Shown: positions 43,560-52,649, counted from the first letter of the stretch. The stretch: 64,000 nucleotides of DNA from an uncultured Aquimarina sp. (GCA_947500545.1 CANMSO010000006.1:248001-312000), one strand, 5' to 3'. Numbers and translations are program-made. The notes: generated by a model not told the origin, from the sequence alone.

Positions 43560-44079
43560 AAGTACTGAGAACTTCGTTTAATCCCAATAAAAGTGTCTCG
43601 TCTGTTATAGTATTTGATTCTACTGAAAAATTATCATAAAAAGACGGAAAACTAAAGCTTTCTATAATTTCTGCACCAAATCTGGGCAATACATTCTTTG
43701 CATAGTCAAGAGAGCCTACTCCTCCCCTTTTTCCAGGAGATGTACTCATTAATAATATTTTTTTACCTTCTAAGAAATTACGATCTAATCGAGAAAGCCA
43801 ATCTATTATATTTTTAAAAAAGGCACTCCAGCTACCGTTATGTTCGTTAACCGAAATGATCAATGCATCGGCCTTAGAAATTTCTTGTTTCAATTCTATA
43901 GTCATTCCTGGGAAACTATTATTCTTCTCTTCATCCTCACTGTACATTGGCATTGGATAACTAGTAAGATTAATAACTTTGACCTCATGTTCTTTTATTT
44001 CTGAAGCCACAAATTCTACTAGTTTTTGATTAATAGAAGTACTACTATTAGAGCCGGAAAAGGCAAGGATGTTTTTCAT
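43540..44079 (-). CDS. NADPH-dependent FMN reductase family protein
   Basis: A 179-residue flavodoxin-like protein. The frame extends upstream to 44169, but ATG 44079 gives MKNILAFSGSNSSTSINQKL, the usual family start with the FMN phosphate loop GSNSSTS, so I chose it. Also visible are PMYSED, the flavin-contacting stretch SVNEHNGSWSAFFKNIIDWLSR and STSPGKRGG. These enzymes reduce free flavin, quinones or azo compounds with NADPH. Its stop overlaps the pabB start by 20 bp. The divergent helicase promoter lies just upstream. Confidence 0.9.
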   Translation of the reverse strand: MKNILAFSGSNSSTSINQKLVEFVASEIKEHEVKVINLTSYPMPMYSEDEEKNNSFPGMTIELKQEISKADALIISVNEHNGSWSAFFKNIIDWLSRLDRNFLEGKKILLMSTSPGKRGGVGSLDYAKNVLPRFGAEIIESFSFPSFYDNFSVESNTITDETLLLGLNEVLSTFAHQIS

Positions 44080-44136
44080 TGTAATGAGCTTAAGAAACCA
44101 AAAGTAACTAAAATGAAAACAGTCACAAAATAAGGC

Positions 44137-44144
44137 TACCTTTG
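44137..44144 (+). promoter_or_regulatory. -7 box of the DEAD-box helicase gene
   Basis: TACCTTTG, a perfect TAnnTTTG, 25 nt before the TTG start at 44170. The expected transcription start would give a leader of about 20 nt. No TTG at the 19-nt spacing. Confidence 0.55.
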
Positions 44145-44169
44145 TACCATCAAAAAAAAAACAATTCAA

Positions 44170-45525
44170 TTGACTTTTCGAGATTTAAACATAAGCACTC
44201 AACTTCTCAACGCCCTTGATGATTTGGGGTTTGAAATACCCACACCAATTCAGGAACAAGCTTTTTCTGTAGTGATGTCTGGTAAAGATGTTGTTGGTAT
44301 AGCACAAACAGGTACAGGTAAAACATATGCCTATATGCTTCCGATTATAAGAATGCTAAAATATTCTGTTCAAGAAAACCCTAGAGTATTAGTATTAGTT
44401 CCTACCCGTGAGTTGGTGGTACAGGTTGTAGATGAAATCGAAAAACTATCTGCTTATATCAATCTGCGAATCACTGGTGTATATGGTGGTACTAATATCA
44501 ATACACAAAAACAAGCTGTCTCTGAAGGATTAGATATTATTGTAGCCACACCAGGACGTTTGTACGATCTGGCTGTAAGTAGAGTTTTACAACTAAAATC
44601 TATTCAAAAAGTAGTCATTGATGAAGTTGATGTAATGTTGGATTTAGGGTTTAGACACCAATTAATGAATATTTTTGATATTCTTCCCCAGCAACGGCAA
44701 AACATCATGTTTTCTGCTACAATGACAGACGAAGTAGATAAAATGATTTCAGAAACATTTGTCAGACCTCAAAAAATATCTGTTGCCAAAAGTGGAACAC
44801 CTCTAGAAAATATACAACAGTATGGTTATAAAGTTCCAAATTTTTATACAAAAGTGAATTTGTTGGAGCACCTACTTTCTGATAAAGAAACTTTCCATAA
44901 AACATTGATTTTTGTTGGGTTTAAAAAAATTGCTGATCGATTATTTGAGCAATTAGAACATAAATATGCAGATGAGATTTGTATCATACACTCCAATAAG
45001 ACTCAGAATTACCGACTTCGAAGTATAGAACAATTCAGAAAAGGAGAAAACCGTATACTTATCGCAACCGATGTTATGGCAAGAGGGTTGGATATCGAAA
45101 ATGTAAGTCAGGTAATTAACCTTGATACCCCAGAATATCCTGAAAACTATATGCATCGTATTGGTAGAACTGGGCGTGCAGAAAGACAAGGTGTTTCGTT
45201 CGTACTTACTACAGAAAAAGAACAAGAACACTTAGAGGCTATCGAAAACTTGATGGAGATGAACATTGAACAGCTTGATCTACCAACTCAGGTAGAAATC
45301 TCTGATCAACTCACTCCCGAAGAACAGCCTAAGATTAAGGAAATCAATAACCCTCACAAGCGCCCTAATGAAGAAGTTGGTCCTGCTTTTCATGAAAAGA
45401 AGGAAAAAAACAGGAAAGTAAACCAAGGAGGTTCATATCAACGTGAGATCAAAAAGAAGTATAAGAAACCAAAAACAAAAGGAGATAAAACTTATAATTT
45501 GAAAAATAAGAAAAAAAGAAGATAA
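44170..45525 (+). CDS. DEAD-box RNA helicase
   Basis: A 451-residue helicase. Q motif GFEIPTPIQEQ, Walker A AQTGTGKT, PTRELV, TPGR, motif II as DEVD instead of DEAD, SAT, then helicase C motifs with ARGLD and HRIGRTGR. The C-terminal 80 residues are rich in Lys, a likely RNA-binding tail. It unwinds RNA duplexes, probably in ribosome assembly or cold adaptation. The start is TTG (MTFRDLNIS), which fits the family N-terminus and the promoter just upstream; no in-frame ATG precedes the Q motif. The NTF2-like lipoprotein gene begins 6 bp after its stop. Confidence 0.94.
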   Translation: MTFRDLNISTQLLNALDDLGFEIPTPIQEQAFSVVMSGKDVVGIAQTGTGKTYAYMLPIIRMLKYSVQENPRVLVLVPTRELVVQVVDEIEKLSAYINLRITGVYGGTNINTQKQAVSEGLDIIVATPGRLYDLAVSRVLQLKSIQKVVIDEVDVMLDLGFRHQLMNIFDILPQQRQNIMFSATMTDEVDKMISETFVRPQKISVAKSGTPLENIQQYGYKVPNFYTKVNLLEHLLSDKETFHKTLIFVGFKKIADRLFEQLEHKYADEICIIHSNKTQNYRLRSIEQFRKGENRILIATDVMARGLDIENVSQVINLDTPEYPENYMHRIGRTGRAERQGVSFVLTTEKEQEHLEAIENLMEMNIEQLDLPTQVEISDQLTPEEQPKIKEINNPHKRPNEEVGPAFHEKKEKNRKVNQGGSYQREIKKKYKKPKTKGDKTYNLKNKKKRR

Positions 45526-45531
45526 TTCATC

Positions 45532-46029
45532 ATGAAAAAGTTCCAACTAGCATTACTATTACTAATGGCGATTGGATGTAAACAAGATCCAACAACTAAT
45601 ATAGAGCGTGCAAATATTGGAGATAAGAACGAAAAATCAGTTTTAGCTCTCCACAAAAAGTATGTAGAAGGTTGGAAAGATATGAATGAAGAACAAATAA
45701 TGTCTCTTTTTGAAGACGGCTCACGCATACAACCTAATGTATTAACACCTATTGAGGGTAAAGAAAACATCAGAAATCTATGGTTCCCTAAGGATAGTTC
45801 GATTACTGTCATTAATACTTTTGAAACAGAATTACTTAACCTGAATATTAAAGATTCTATAGCAATAACAACGCATACTACGCTCTTGGACTGGTCATAT
45901 CAAAAAGACACAATTCAATTCGGAATGATTCAAAAAGGTATAAATACAACTATTTATCGCAAGCAAAAAAATGAATCCTGGAAAATATGGAGAAAAATGT
46001 GGACCGATATTTATAGTAAAAGAAAATGA
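45532..46029 (+). CDS. NTF2-like (SnoaL/DUF4440-type) lipoprotein
   Basis: A 165-residue lipoprotein (MKKFQLALLLLMAIGC, Cys16, then KQDPTT). The body (about residues 35-160) has the NTF2-like layout: LHKKYVEGWKDMNEEQIMSLFEDGSRI, then a beta-strand set ending WKIWRKMWTDIY. Such domains often bind small ligands; no catalytic residues are evident. It follows the DEAD-box gene by 6 bp, so it may be co-transcribed. A related NTF2-like secreted protein lies at the right edge of the window (63649). Function unknown. Confidence 0.75.
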   Translation: MKKFQLALLLLMAIGCKQDPTTNIERANIGDKNEKSVLALHKKYVEGWKDMNEEQIMSLFEDGSRIQPNVLTPIEGKENIRNLWFPKDSSITVINTFETELLNLNIKDSIAITTHTTLLDWSYQKDTIQFGMIQKGINTTIYRKQKNESWKIWRKMWTDIYSKRK

Positions 46030-46065
46030 GTTCGTACTTTGTAAAAAAACACCTAATTTCCTTTT

Positions 46066-46827
46066 ATGGACCTAAATCTTGCAGTACTAATAGACGGTGA
46101 TAATATCCCATCTTCCTATATTAAAGAAATGATGGAAGAAATTGCTAAATATGGTAATCCTACTATCAAAAGAATTTATGGCGATTGGACGAACCCAAAT
46201 CTAACAAAGTGGAAAAATATTCTTCTTGAAAATGCCATAACTCCAATCCAGCAATATGGGTATACCAGAGGTAAAAATGCAACAGATTCTGCAATGATTA
46301 TTGACGCAATGGATATTCTATATTCAGAAAAAGTTAATGGTTTTTGTCTGGTTTCTAGTGATAGTGATTTTACCCGTTTGGCAACTAGACTTCGCGAAGC
46401 TGGAATGAAAGTTTTTGGGATAGGCGAAAAGAAAACACCTAACCCTTTTATTGTTGCATGTGATAAATTCATTTATCTCGAAATTCTAAAATATGAAGCC
46501 GAAGAAAATGAGACAGAATCTTCGGATAGTAAACCTGTCGCCAAAAGTAATATTGATAAAATAACCCCAAAAGACATCAAACTAATTTCTTCCACCATAT
46601 CAGATCTGGCAGATGATGATGGCTGGGCTTTTTTGGGAGATGTTGGGAGTCTATTACAAAAAAAGCAACCAAATTTTGACTCTAGAAACTATGGATTCCA
46701 AAAACTAACTCCGTTGATCCAATCCATTAAAAGTTTTGAAATAGAGCAACGTGAAGCTTCAAAAGGACGTTCTAAGTTAATATATGTCCGAAATAAAAAA
46801 CAAAAAAGAACAAACACTAGAAAATAA
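46066..46827 (+). CDS. NYN-domain protein with C-terminal OST-HTH/LOTUS domain
   Basis: A 253-residue protein. The N-terminal NYN (PIN-like) domain has LAVLIDGDNIPSSY (Asp8 and Asp10 region), GKNATDSAMIIDAMD (about 70-84) and LVSSDSDFTRLATRLRE (about 96-112), giving the acidic residues for metal-dependent RNase activity. After a linker, about residues 168-250 (ITPKDIKLISSTISDL, WAFLGDVGSLLQKKQPNFDSRNYGF) form an OST-HTH/LOTUS domain that binds RNA, often G-quadruplexes. It is probably an RNA-processing or RNA-silencing enzyme in the cytoplasm. It follows the NTF2-like gene by 36 bp and is followed by a membrane protein gene. Confidence 0.9.
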   Translation: MDLNLAVLIDGDNIPSSYIKEMMEEIAKYGNPTIKRIYGDWTNPNLTKWKNILLENAITPIQQYGYTRGKNATDSAMIIDAMDILYSEKVNGFCLVSSDSDFTRLATRLREAGMKVFGIGEKKTPNPFIVACDKFIYLEILKYEAEENETESSDSKPVAKSNIDKITPKDIKLISSTISDLADDDGWAFLGDVGSLLQKKQPNFDSRNYGFQKLTPLIQSIKSFEIEQREASKGRSKLIYVRNKKQKRTNTRK

Positions 46828-46842
46828 TAGTCCTCCATCCAA

Positions 46843-47409
46843 ATGGCCTCCATATTCGCACATGCACTTTCGGCTTACGCATTTGGCAAAAGTTTTTCTG
46901 AAGAAATAGCTACTAGAAAATTTTGGATATTAGGAATTGCATGTGCCGTTATACCTGATGCAGACGTAATAGGGTTCAAGTTTGGTATAGCCTACGAAGA
47001 TTTTTGGGGACATAGGGGGTTTTCTCATTCATTATTATTTGCAATACTCCTTGGTATTTTTGTTACTTTTATTTTTTACAATAAAAAGTTCTCTTATAAA
47101 AGTGGGCTTTCTCTTATTCTTTACTTTACCATTTGTAGTGCTTCTCACGGAATCTTGGATGCCATGACTACGGGTGGTTTAGGAATTGCCTTCTTTTCGC
47201 CCTTTGATAATACAAGGTATTTTTTTCCTTGGAGACCAATTCAAGTTTCTCCAATTGGGGCTAGTAAGTTTTTTAGTATTTGGGGCATTAAAGTATTGTT
47301 AAGTGAATTGATCTGGGTAGGAATTCCGGCTGGGATTTATATATTAGTGATGCGTTATGCCAAAAAGAAAAAAAACATCTCTAAACTTGATGATAGGAAA
47401 ATCAACTAG
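46843..47409 (+). CDS. YdjM/DUF457-type membrane-bound metal-dependent hydrolase
   Basis: A 188-residue membrane protein of about four to five hydrophobic segments. The family marks are visible: FAHALSAYAFGKSF, PDADVIG (residues 38-44) and GHRGFSHSLLFA (about 57-68), then SHGILDAMTTGGLGIAFFSPF. Conserved Asp and His residues probably bind metal. Members are linked to lipid or envelope metabolism or stress (DUF457/LexA-regulated in E. coli), but the reaction is unknown. Its last 20 bp overlap the start of the metallo-beta-lactamase gene, so they are probably one transcript. Confidence 0.86.
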   Translation: MASIFAHALSAYAFGKSFSEEIATRKFWILGIACAVIPDADVIGFKFGIAYEDFWGHRGFSHSLLFAILLGIFVTFIFYNKKFSYKSGLSLILYFTICSASHGILDAMTTGGLGIAFFSPFDNTRYFFPWRPIQVSPIGASKFFSIWGIKVLLSELIWVGIPAGIYILVMRYAKKKKNISKLDDRKIN

Positions 47410-48142
47410 GCTAGTTTTATTGTTAATTTTATGTATAAGTTTTAACTCTTGTAAAAGAGAGAAGGAATCAAAAATTATTAATATCTCTAAAGAACTACAA
47501 ATCACTCAACTCAGTGACAATAGCTATATTCATACTTCTTATATTTATTTAGAAAGTGGATCTAAATTCCCTAGCAATGGTTTTATTTATACTGATAATA
47601 AAGAAGCGTATGTATTTGACACTCCGGCAAATGACCAAGCAACTTTAGAATTAATAAATTGGTTAAAACAGGATAAAAATGTTAGCATAAAAGGTGTTGT
47701 ATTTAATCATTTTCATAGAGATTGTACAGAAGGTGCTGATATTTTTAAAAAAGAAGGAATTCCCACTATTGCCAGTAAAAAGACTGCAAAATTAATGTTA
47801 ACCAAAAATTACCCAGAGCCTAATTTGCTATTCAAAGAGCATATTAAATTACAAATAGGAAACAAAACTATTGTTAATCAATTCTTTGGAGAAGCTCATA
47901 CATCTGATAATATTATCTCATATTTTCCCGATGAAAAAATCATATTTGGAGGATGTATGATTAAAAGCCTTGATGCTAAAAAAGGGAATCTTGAAGATGC
48001 TAATATAAATGAATGGTCAAACACAGTTTCTAAAATCAAAGATGCACATCCCGAAGTAGAAATTGTAATTCCTGGACATGGTGAATTTGGTGATCAAAGT
48101 TTATTGGATTATACCATTTCACTATTTAAAACAAAAGAATAA
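47390..48142 (+). CDS. Subclass B1 metallo-beta-lactamase, lipoprotein
   Basis: A 250-residue MBL-fold protein. The frame opens at 47357, but ATG 47390 starts a lipoprotein signal (MIGKSTRLVLLLILCISFNSC). All six zinc ligands of a B1 beta-lactamase can be placed: H107-F-H109-R-D111 in FNHFHRDCTEG, H170 in GEAHTSDN, C189 in FGGCMIKS and H230 in IPGHGEF. The FGGCMIKS and AHTSDNI stretches are typical B1, unlike glyoxalase II or RNase Z, which lack that Cys. Such enzymes hydrolyse penicillins, cephalosporins and carbapenems in the periplasm; activity here is inferred. It overlaps the YdjM-like gene by 20 bp and lies 2 bp before an ABC exporter gene. No mobile element is near, so it looks chromosomal. 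Confidence 0.87.
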   Translation: MIGKSTRLVLLLILCISFNSCKREKESKIINISKELQITQLSDNSYIHTSYIYLESGSKFPSNGFIYTDNKEAYVFDTPANDQATLELINWLKQDKNVSIKGVVFNHFHRDCTEGADIFKKEGIPTIASKKTAKLMLTKNYPEPNLLFKEHIKLQIGNKTIVNQFFGEAHTSDNIISYFPDEKIIFGGCMIKSLDAKKGNLEDANINEWSNTVSKIKDAHPEVEIVIPGHGEFGDQSLLDYTISLFKTKE

Positions 48143-48144
48143 GA

Positions 48145-49908
48145 ATGAGAGAATTCAAGGATAAAAAATCAGAAAAAAAATCAAAAGTTACCATTGGGCA
48201 AGCTTTCAAAACCATCATATGGCCTAGACGAAATCTTGTTTTTATTGGATTACTTCTTATTGTTCTAAGTAGACTTGCTAGTTTAGTATTACCCGTAGCT
48301 AGTAAATATCTTATGGATGACGTAATTGCCAAAAAAGATTATGAAATGCTAAAGTTATTATTAGTTGGTGTTGGAGGAGCTATCTTGGTACAAGCAATAA
48401 CTTCATTCTTATTAACCAGAATATTAAGTGTACAAGCTCAATTTTTGATTTCAGAATTAAGAGCTCAGGTACAGAAAAAAGTACTTTCATTACCTATTAG
48501 TTTTTTTGACAACACAAAATCAGGAGCTCTCGTGTCTAGAATCATGAGTGATGTTGAGGGAGTTCGAAACCTTATAGGCACCGGATTGGTGCAGTTGGTT
48601 GGCGGAACAATAACAGCGATTATTTCACTAGTGCTACTTATTCGCATAAGCCCGTCTATGACATTATTTGTACTCGTGCCGGTATCTATATTTGGGATTG
48701 TTGCCTTAAAAGCATTTAAGTATATAAGACCAATATTTAGAAAAAGAGGTGTAATCAATGCCGAAGTAAAAGGCAGGTTAACAGAAACCCTTGCAGGAGT
48801 ACGGGTAATAAAAGGGTTTAATGCTGAAGCACAAGAAAATAAAACATTTGAAGATGGTGTTGATCGTTTATTCCAAAATGTAAAAAAGAGTTTGACCGCG
48901 ACTGCGGTTATGACTAGCTCTTCTACTTTTCTTTTGGGAATAGCGTCTACCGGAATTATGGGGATTGGTGGTTATAAAATTATGATTGATGAATTGACTG
49001 TTGGTGATTTTCTGTCATTCACCCTTTTACTTGGGTTTATGATTGCTCCAATTGTTCAAATGAGTAATATAGGAAGTCAATTAACCGAAGCTCTTGCAGG
49101 GTTAGATCGAACTGAGGAACTAATGAATATGACTCCAGAAGATGAGATTGAAGACCGTACAATAGAACTTGGTGATATCAAAGGTGACATTATTTTTGAT
49201 AATGTATCATTTTCTTATGAAGAAGGTAAAGAAGTATTGCACAATATTAGTTTTAGAGCTCCTTCGGGGTCTGTAACTGCATTGGTAGGAAGTTCGGGAT
49301 CTGGTAAATCTACAATTGCCGGATTATCCGCCACATTCCTGAATCCAAAATCAGGGCTTATTACCATAGATAGCCATGATGTGTCCAAGGTAAAATTGGA
49401 TAGTTATCGCCGTAACCTTGGCGTAGTTTTACAAGATGAATTTTTGTTTGAAGGGACCATACGACAAAATATACTTTTCCCTAGACCAGATGCTGCTGAA
49501 GAGCAATTATTACAAGCGGTAAAGGCAGCATACGTAAATGAATTTACGGATCGTTTTGATGATGGTCTAGATACCCTAATCGGAGAACGAGGCGTTAAAC
49601 TATCTGGAGGTCAACGTCAACGAATTGCCATCGCAAGAGCTATTCTTGCTAATCCCAAAATTATTATCCTTGATGAAGCCACATCTAACCTGGACACAGA
49701 AAGCGAAGCTTTAATACAAAAAAGTCTTGGTGAATTAATGAAAGGTAGAACAACCTTCGTAATTGCCCATAGATTAAGTACAATCAAAAAAGCAGATCAA
49801 ATTTTGGTAATAGAATCAGGCAAAATTGCAGAACGAGGCAATCACGATGAACTAATTGCTGCAGAGGGTAGATATTTTGATTTATATACGTATCAGGCTA
49901 GAATTTAA
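48145..49908 (+). CDS. MsbA-like ABC exporter half-transporter
   Basis: A 587-residue fusion of a six-helix membrane domain (about residues 30-320) and an ATPase. The ATPase shows A loop FSYEEGKEVLHNI, Walker A GSSGSGKST, signature LSGGQRQR, Walker B IILDEATSNLD and the H loop IAHRLST. It is the standard layout of lipid or drug exporters working as homodimers. It starts 2 bp after the beta-lactamase stop, so the genes are probably co-transcribed. Substrate cannot be told from sequence; lipid A or drug export are the usual alternatives. Confidence 0.93.
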   Translation: MREFKDKKSEKKSKVTIGQAFKTIIWPRRNLVFIGLLLIVLSRLASLVLPVASKYLMDDVIAKKDYEMLKLLLVGVGGAILVQAITSFLLTRILSVQAQFLISELRAQVQKKVLSLPISFFDNTKSGALVSRIMSDVEGVRNLIGTGLVQLVGGTITAIISLVLLIRISPSMTLFVLVPVSIFGIVALKAFKYIRPIFRKRGVINAEVKGRLTETLAGVRVIKGFNAEAQENKTFEDGVDRLFQNVKKSLTATAVMTSSSTFLLGIASTGIMGIGGYKIMIDELTVGDFLSFTLLLGFMIAPIVQMSNIGSQLTEALAGLDRTEELMNMTPEDEIEDRTIELGDIKGDIIFDNVSFSYEEGKEVLHNISFRAPSGSVTALVGSSGSGKSTIAGLSATFLNPKSGLITIDSHDVSKVKLDSYRRNLGVVLQDEFLFEGTIRQNILFPRPDAAEEQLLQAVKAAYVNEFTDRFDDGLDTLIGERGVKLSGGQRQRIAIARAILANPKIIILDEATSNLDTESEALIQKSLGELMKGRTTFVIAHRLSTIKKADQILVIESGKIAERGNHDELIAAEGRYFDLYTYQARI

Positions 49909-49978
49909 TACGCTAAAATTTCCTTAAAACATGTAGAGATCTGCTACTTCAACCGACTGACTTATTAAAGCAGTTGGG

Positions 49979-51346
49979 ATGAATAGACTTTTGATTAGAA
50001 TAATTATATTCTTATATATTGGTTTTACATATAGCCAAAATATTACTGATGATATAAAACAGGATTATCAATATTTCCTGGATTTTTTCACATCCAGAAA
50101 TGTACAAGTGCACAAAGAGGCACTAAAACATATAGAAAATAACTGGACTGATAGTTTTGAAATTCTCACAATTGAATCATTATACTTTCTTAAAAACCCT
50201 AATACCGCAGGTAGCCTTTTAAATATTCTTCAAAAGAAAACAAAAAAATACTATCGCTACGATTTCAATTTATGGTATGAATACTTATGGAATAAAGTGC
50301 CAACCTATACCCCATCATATTATACCTTCAAGGCTGTTTTGCACAAAGGGATTGATTCACGGTTCGATAGGTATTTTCTTGATCGAGAACAACAATCCGC
50401 CATTAGATTAGACGAAGTACGTTGGGGAGGAGTTATGCAAGACGGAATCCCACCGCTTCGTAATCCTAAAATGATACCTGTAGAACAAGCTAGATATCTA
50501 AACGATGATGATATCATTTTTGGCATTTCGGTAAATGGAGACACCAGAGCATATCCCAAACGGATTCTTGCCTGGCATGAGATGTTTACTGATAGTGTGG
50601 GAGGCATACCTTTAGCCGGAGTATATTGTACTTTATGTGGCACTGTGATTCTTTATAAAACAGAACAAAACGGTATTCAATATCAACTAGGGACAAGTGG
50701 TTTTTTATACAGATCAAATAAACTCATGTATGATCAAAAAACACAATCCTTATGGAACACACTTTGGGGAAAACCAGTAATTGGTCCATTAGTAGAAAAA
50801 GGGATTGAGTTAGAATACCTAAGCGTCGTTACTACAACATGGGAGGCATGGAGAAAATCACATCCAGAAACGACAGTATTATCATTAGAAACAGGACATA
50901 CAAGAAATTATAGAGAAGGCATTGCTTATCAAGATTACTTCGCTACAGACGAATTAATGTTTACAGTACCAAAAAGAGATAATCGATTAAAAAACAAGCA
51001 AGAAATTCTTGCTATTAGATTTCCTGGTGAAACCAACGAGAATATTGCAATTTCTTCCCGGTTTTTAAAGAAAAATCGAATATATCGAAACGAAATAAAT
51101 AATAAAAAATTCACAGTTTTCACTGATCAAAGTGGGGCGCATCGTGTTTATTTCACAAATGACATTGAATTTTCATCCTATGATAGAGGATTACTTACTG
51201 TGGATACAAATGGAACCACCTGGAAATTAAATGAAGATAGATTAGAGAATACCCAAACTAAAGAGAAACTGGAACGTCTACCTTCCCATAACGCATTTTG
51301 GTTTGGTTACCAGGCTGCTTTTCCTGGAGTAATTTTGATTAAATGA
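49979..51346 (+). CDS. DUF3179 domain-containing secreted protein
   Basis: A 455-residue protein with a signal peptide (MNRLLIRIIIFLYIGFTYSQ). The DUF3179 core lies at about residues 145-390: NDDDIIFGISVNGDTRAYPKRILAWHEM, then GGIPLAGVYCTLCGTVILY with a conserved CxxC, then GTSGFLYRSNKLMYD and LWNTLWGKPVIGP. The family function is unknown; conserved Cys and His residues hint at metal or redox binding. The first 140 residues are less conserved and helical. It stands alone, 70 bp after the ABC gene. Confidence 0.85.
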   Translation: MNRLLIRIIIFLYIGFTYSQNITDDIKQDYQYFLDFFTSRNVQVHKEALKHIENNWTDSFEILTIESLYFLKNPNTAGSLLNILQKKTKKYYRYDFNLWYEYLWNKVPTYTPSYYTFKAVLHKGIDSRFDRYFLDREQQSAIRLDEVRWGGVMQDGIPPLRNPKMIPVEQARYLNDDDIIFGISVNGDTRAYPKRILAWHEMFTDSVGGIPLAGVYCTLCGTVILYKTEQNGIQYQLGTSGFLYRSNKLMYDQKTQSLWNTLWGKPVIGPLVEKGIELEYLSVVTTTWEAWRKSHPETTVLSLETGHTRNYREGIAYQDYFATDELMFTVPKRDNRLKNKQEILAIRFPGETNENIAISSRFLKKNRIYRNEINNKKFTVFTDQSGAHRVYFTNDIEFSSYDRGLLTVDTNGTTWKLNEDRLENTQTKEKLERLPSHNAFWFGYQAAFPGVILIK

Positions 51347-51435
51347 AATGACCACACAAAAATTAATATTAAACAAAGCAACCAACTGAAAATTAATCAT
51401 CTACTCCTAAAAGACAAACTTGTAAAATAATTGTG

Positions 51436-51840
51436 ATGAATAGTAAAATTTTAATGTCCATTTTTATCATTCCATTTATACTTTTAGGCTGTAATAATGA
51501 TGATGATGAAATCGATTGTCTGTTTAATGATCCAGTACAGGATTTATCTTGGTTAAATGAAAAAATTACTGAAATAGAAAATACATCAGGAGATCTTCTA
51601 AAATATCAATTTATTGATCAGGCAATATATCAAGAAAGTTTATTTCATAAAGGGAAAACAGTTTTCATCTTTAATAACTGCTGCCCCAATTGTAATACTG
51701 TAGTACCAGTTCACAACTGTAATGGGGAATTCATTGGATTAATTGGTCCTGCAGATGGTTTTATTAATCCAAATCGTGTTACAGGTTCCAAAAGTATATG
51801 GTTTCCAGACAATTCTGAGTGCCCAATCCCTATCGATTGA
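51436..51840 (+). CDS. Small Cys-rich lipoprotein, function unknown
   Basis: A 134-residue lipoprotein. The frame starts at GTG 51433, but ATG 51436 fits (MNSKILMSIFIIPFILLGC). After the lipid Cys come NNDDDEID and then a domain with six further Cys, including NNCCPNCNT in the middle and CNGEF. I do not recognise a family with certainty; similar short flavobacterial lipoproteins exist. The CCPNC group could bind metal or form disulfides. It follows DUF3179 and precedes a CDGSH gene on the same strand. Confidence 0.7.
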   Translation: MNSKILMSIFIIPFILLGCNNDDDEIDCLFNDPVQDLSWLNEKITEIENTSGDLLKYQFIDQAIYQESLFHKGKTVFIFNNCCPNCNTVVPVHNCNGEFIGLIGPADGFINPNRVTGSKSIWFPDNSECPIPID

Positions 51841-51926
51841 GGATCTTTTTATATCTATTTCTGTCCAATTTAAAACCAATCTTAACTTAGGATTTGATAT
51901 TTTTAGAATACAAAAAAATCAAAACT

Positions 51927-52166
51927 ATGGAAAATAATATCAGAGGTGGTGATGCACCCATAGCGTGCGAATTAGAAGCAGATAAAAACTATGCATGGTG
52001 TAGTTGCGGGCATAGTGCAGATCAACCGTTTTGCAATGGCAATCACAAAAAAGAAGGTGGAACGAATCCTGTAATTTTTAGTGTTGAAGAAGCCAAAGAA
52101 GCATATTTATGCACCTGCAAACAAACTGGGAATCCTCCTTATTGTGATGGGTCTCATAAGAATTGA
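51927..52166 (+). CDS. CDGSH iron-sulfur domain protein with two clusters
   Basis: A 79-residue protein. ATG 51927 (MENNIRGGDAP) is chosen over an upstream in-frame ATG at 51894, because it gives the usual short form. Two CDGSH-type sites are complete: C-S-C-...-F-C-N-G-N-H and C-T-C-...-Y-C-D-G-S-H, each giving three Cys and one His for a labile [2Fe-2S] cluster. This tandem form resembles the type 3 (MiNT/CISD3-like) class. It probably carries electrons or clusters in the cytoplasm. A bidirectional terminator follows at once. Confidence 0.9.
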   Translation: MENNIRGGDAPIACELEADKNYAWCSCGHSADQPFCNGNHKKEGGTNPVIFSVEEAKEAYLCTCKQTGNPPYCDGSHKN

Positions 52167-52170
52167 TAAA

Positions 52171-52206
52171 AAATTCTTGTTCAATAAATAGTTTGAACAA
52201 GAATTT
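52171..52206. terminator. Bidirectional terminator between the CDGSH and ExbB-like genes
   Basis: AAATTCTTGTTCAA (52171-52184) pairs perfectly over 14 bp with TTGAACAAGAATTT (52193-52206). T-runs lie on both sides, so it serves the two convergent genes. Confidence 0.88.
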
Positions 52207-52226
52207 CTTTTTTTTCCAAAAACAAC

Positions 52227-52649
52227 TTATTCTTTTATTCCTTCATCTTGTAACCAAGTAAATATAATTGTTACTACCCTGGAAACTACAAAAACTATGA
52301 ATCCAAAAATGGTAGGTAATGCAGATACCTTTAACCCTCCGGCCAACATTGGTGTAGAAATTTCTCCTAACATTTCGATCTTATCAAATGCCGCAACCAA
52401 TCCAATTAATTGTCCCAATACGCCCCAAACTAGTGTCAAGAGACCGATTGAATTAATAAGACTTATATATTTTATAGATGACAGCTCCTTTTTTCTCATT
52501 GCTAATACACTTTTTATAGCGAGAAAAAACACTAATAAAAGCATTATTAGTATCGGAGTCATAAATAGCATTCCTCCATGGCGCATAAAGTCAAAGAAAG
52601 AAATGAAAAGTAAATTATTTTGTAGCATCAAAACGGTAAGTGAAATCAT
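52227..52649 (-). CDS. MotA/TolQ/ExbB-like proton-channel family protein
   Basis: A 140-residue membrane protein with three hydrophobic segments (about residues 24-45, 62-85 and 108-130). The middle of the protein, GVLGQLIGLVAAFDKIE followed by LAGGLKVSALPTIFGFIVFV, matches the TolQ/ExbB channel pattern. It is short for ExbB and lacks an ExbD partner nearby, so it may be a solitary member of unknown role. The start could be at the Met eight residues in (MLQNNLL). It converges on the CDGSH gene and shares its terminator. Confidence 0.75.
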   Translation of the reverse strand: MISLTVLMLQNNLLFISFFDFMRHGGMLFMTPILIMLLLVFFLAIKSVLAMRKKELSSIKYISLINSIGLLTLVWGVLGQLIGLVAAFDKIEMLGEISTPMLAGGLKVSALPTIFGFIVFVVSRVVTIIFTWLQDEGIKE

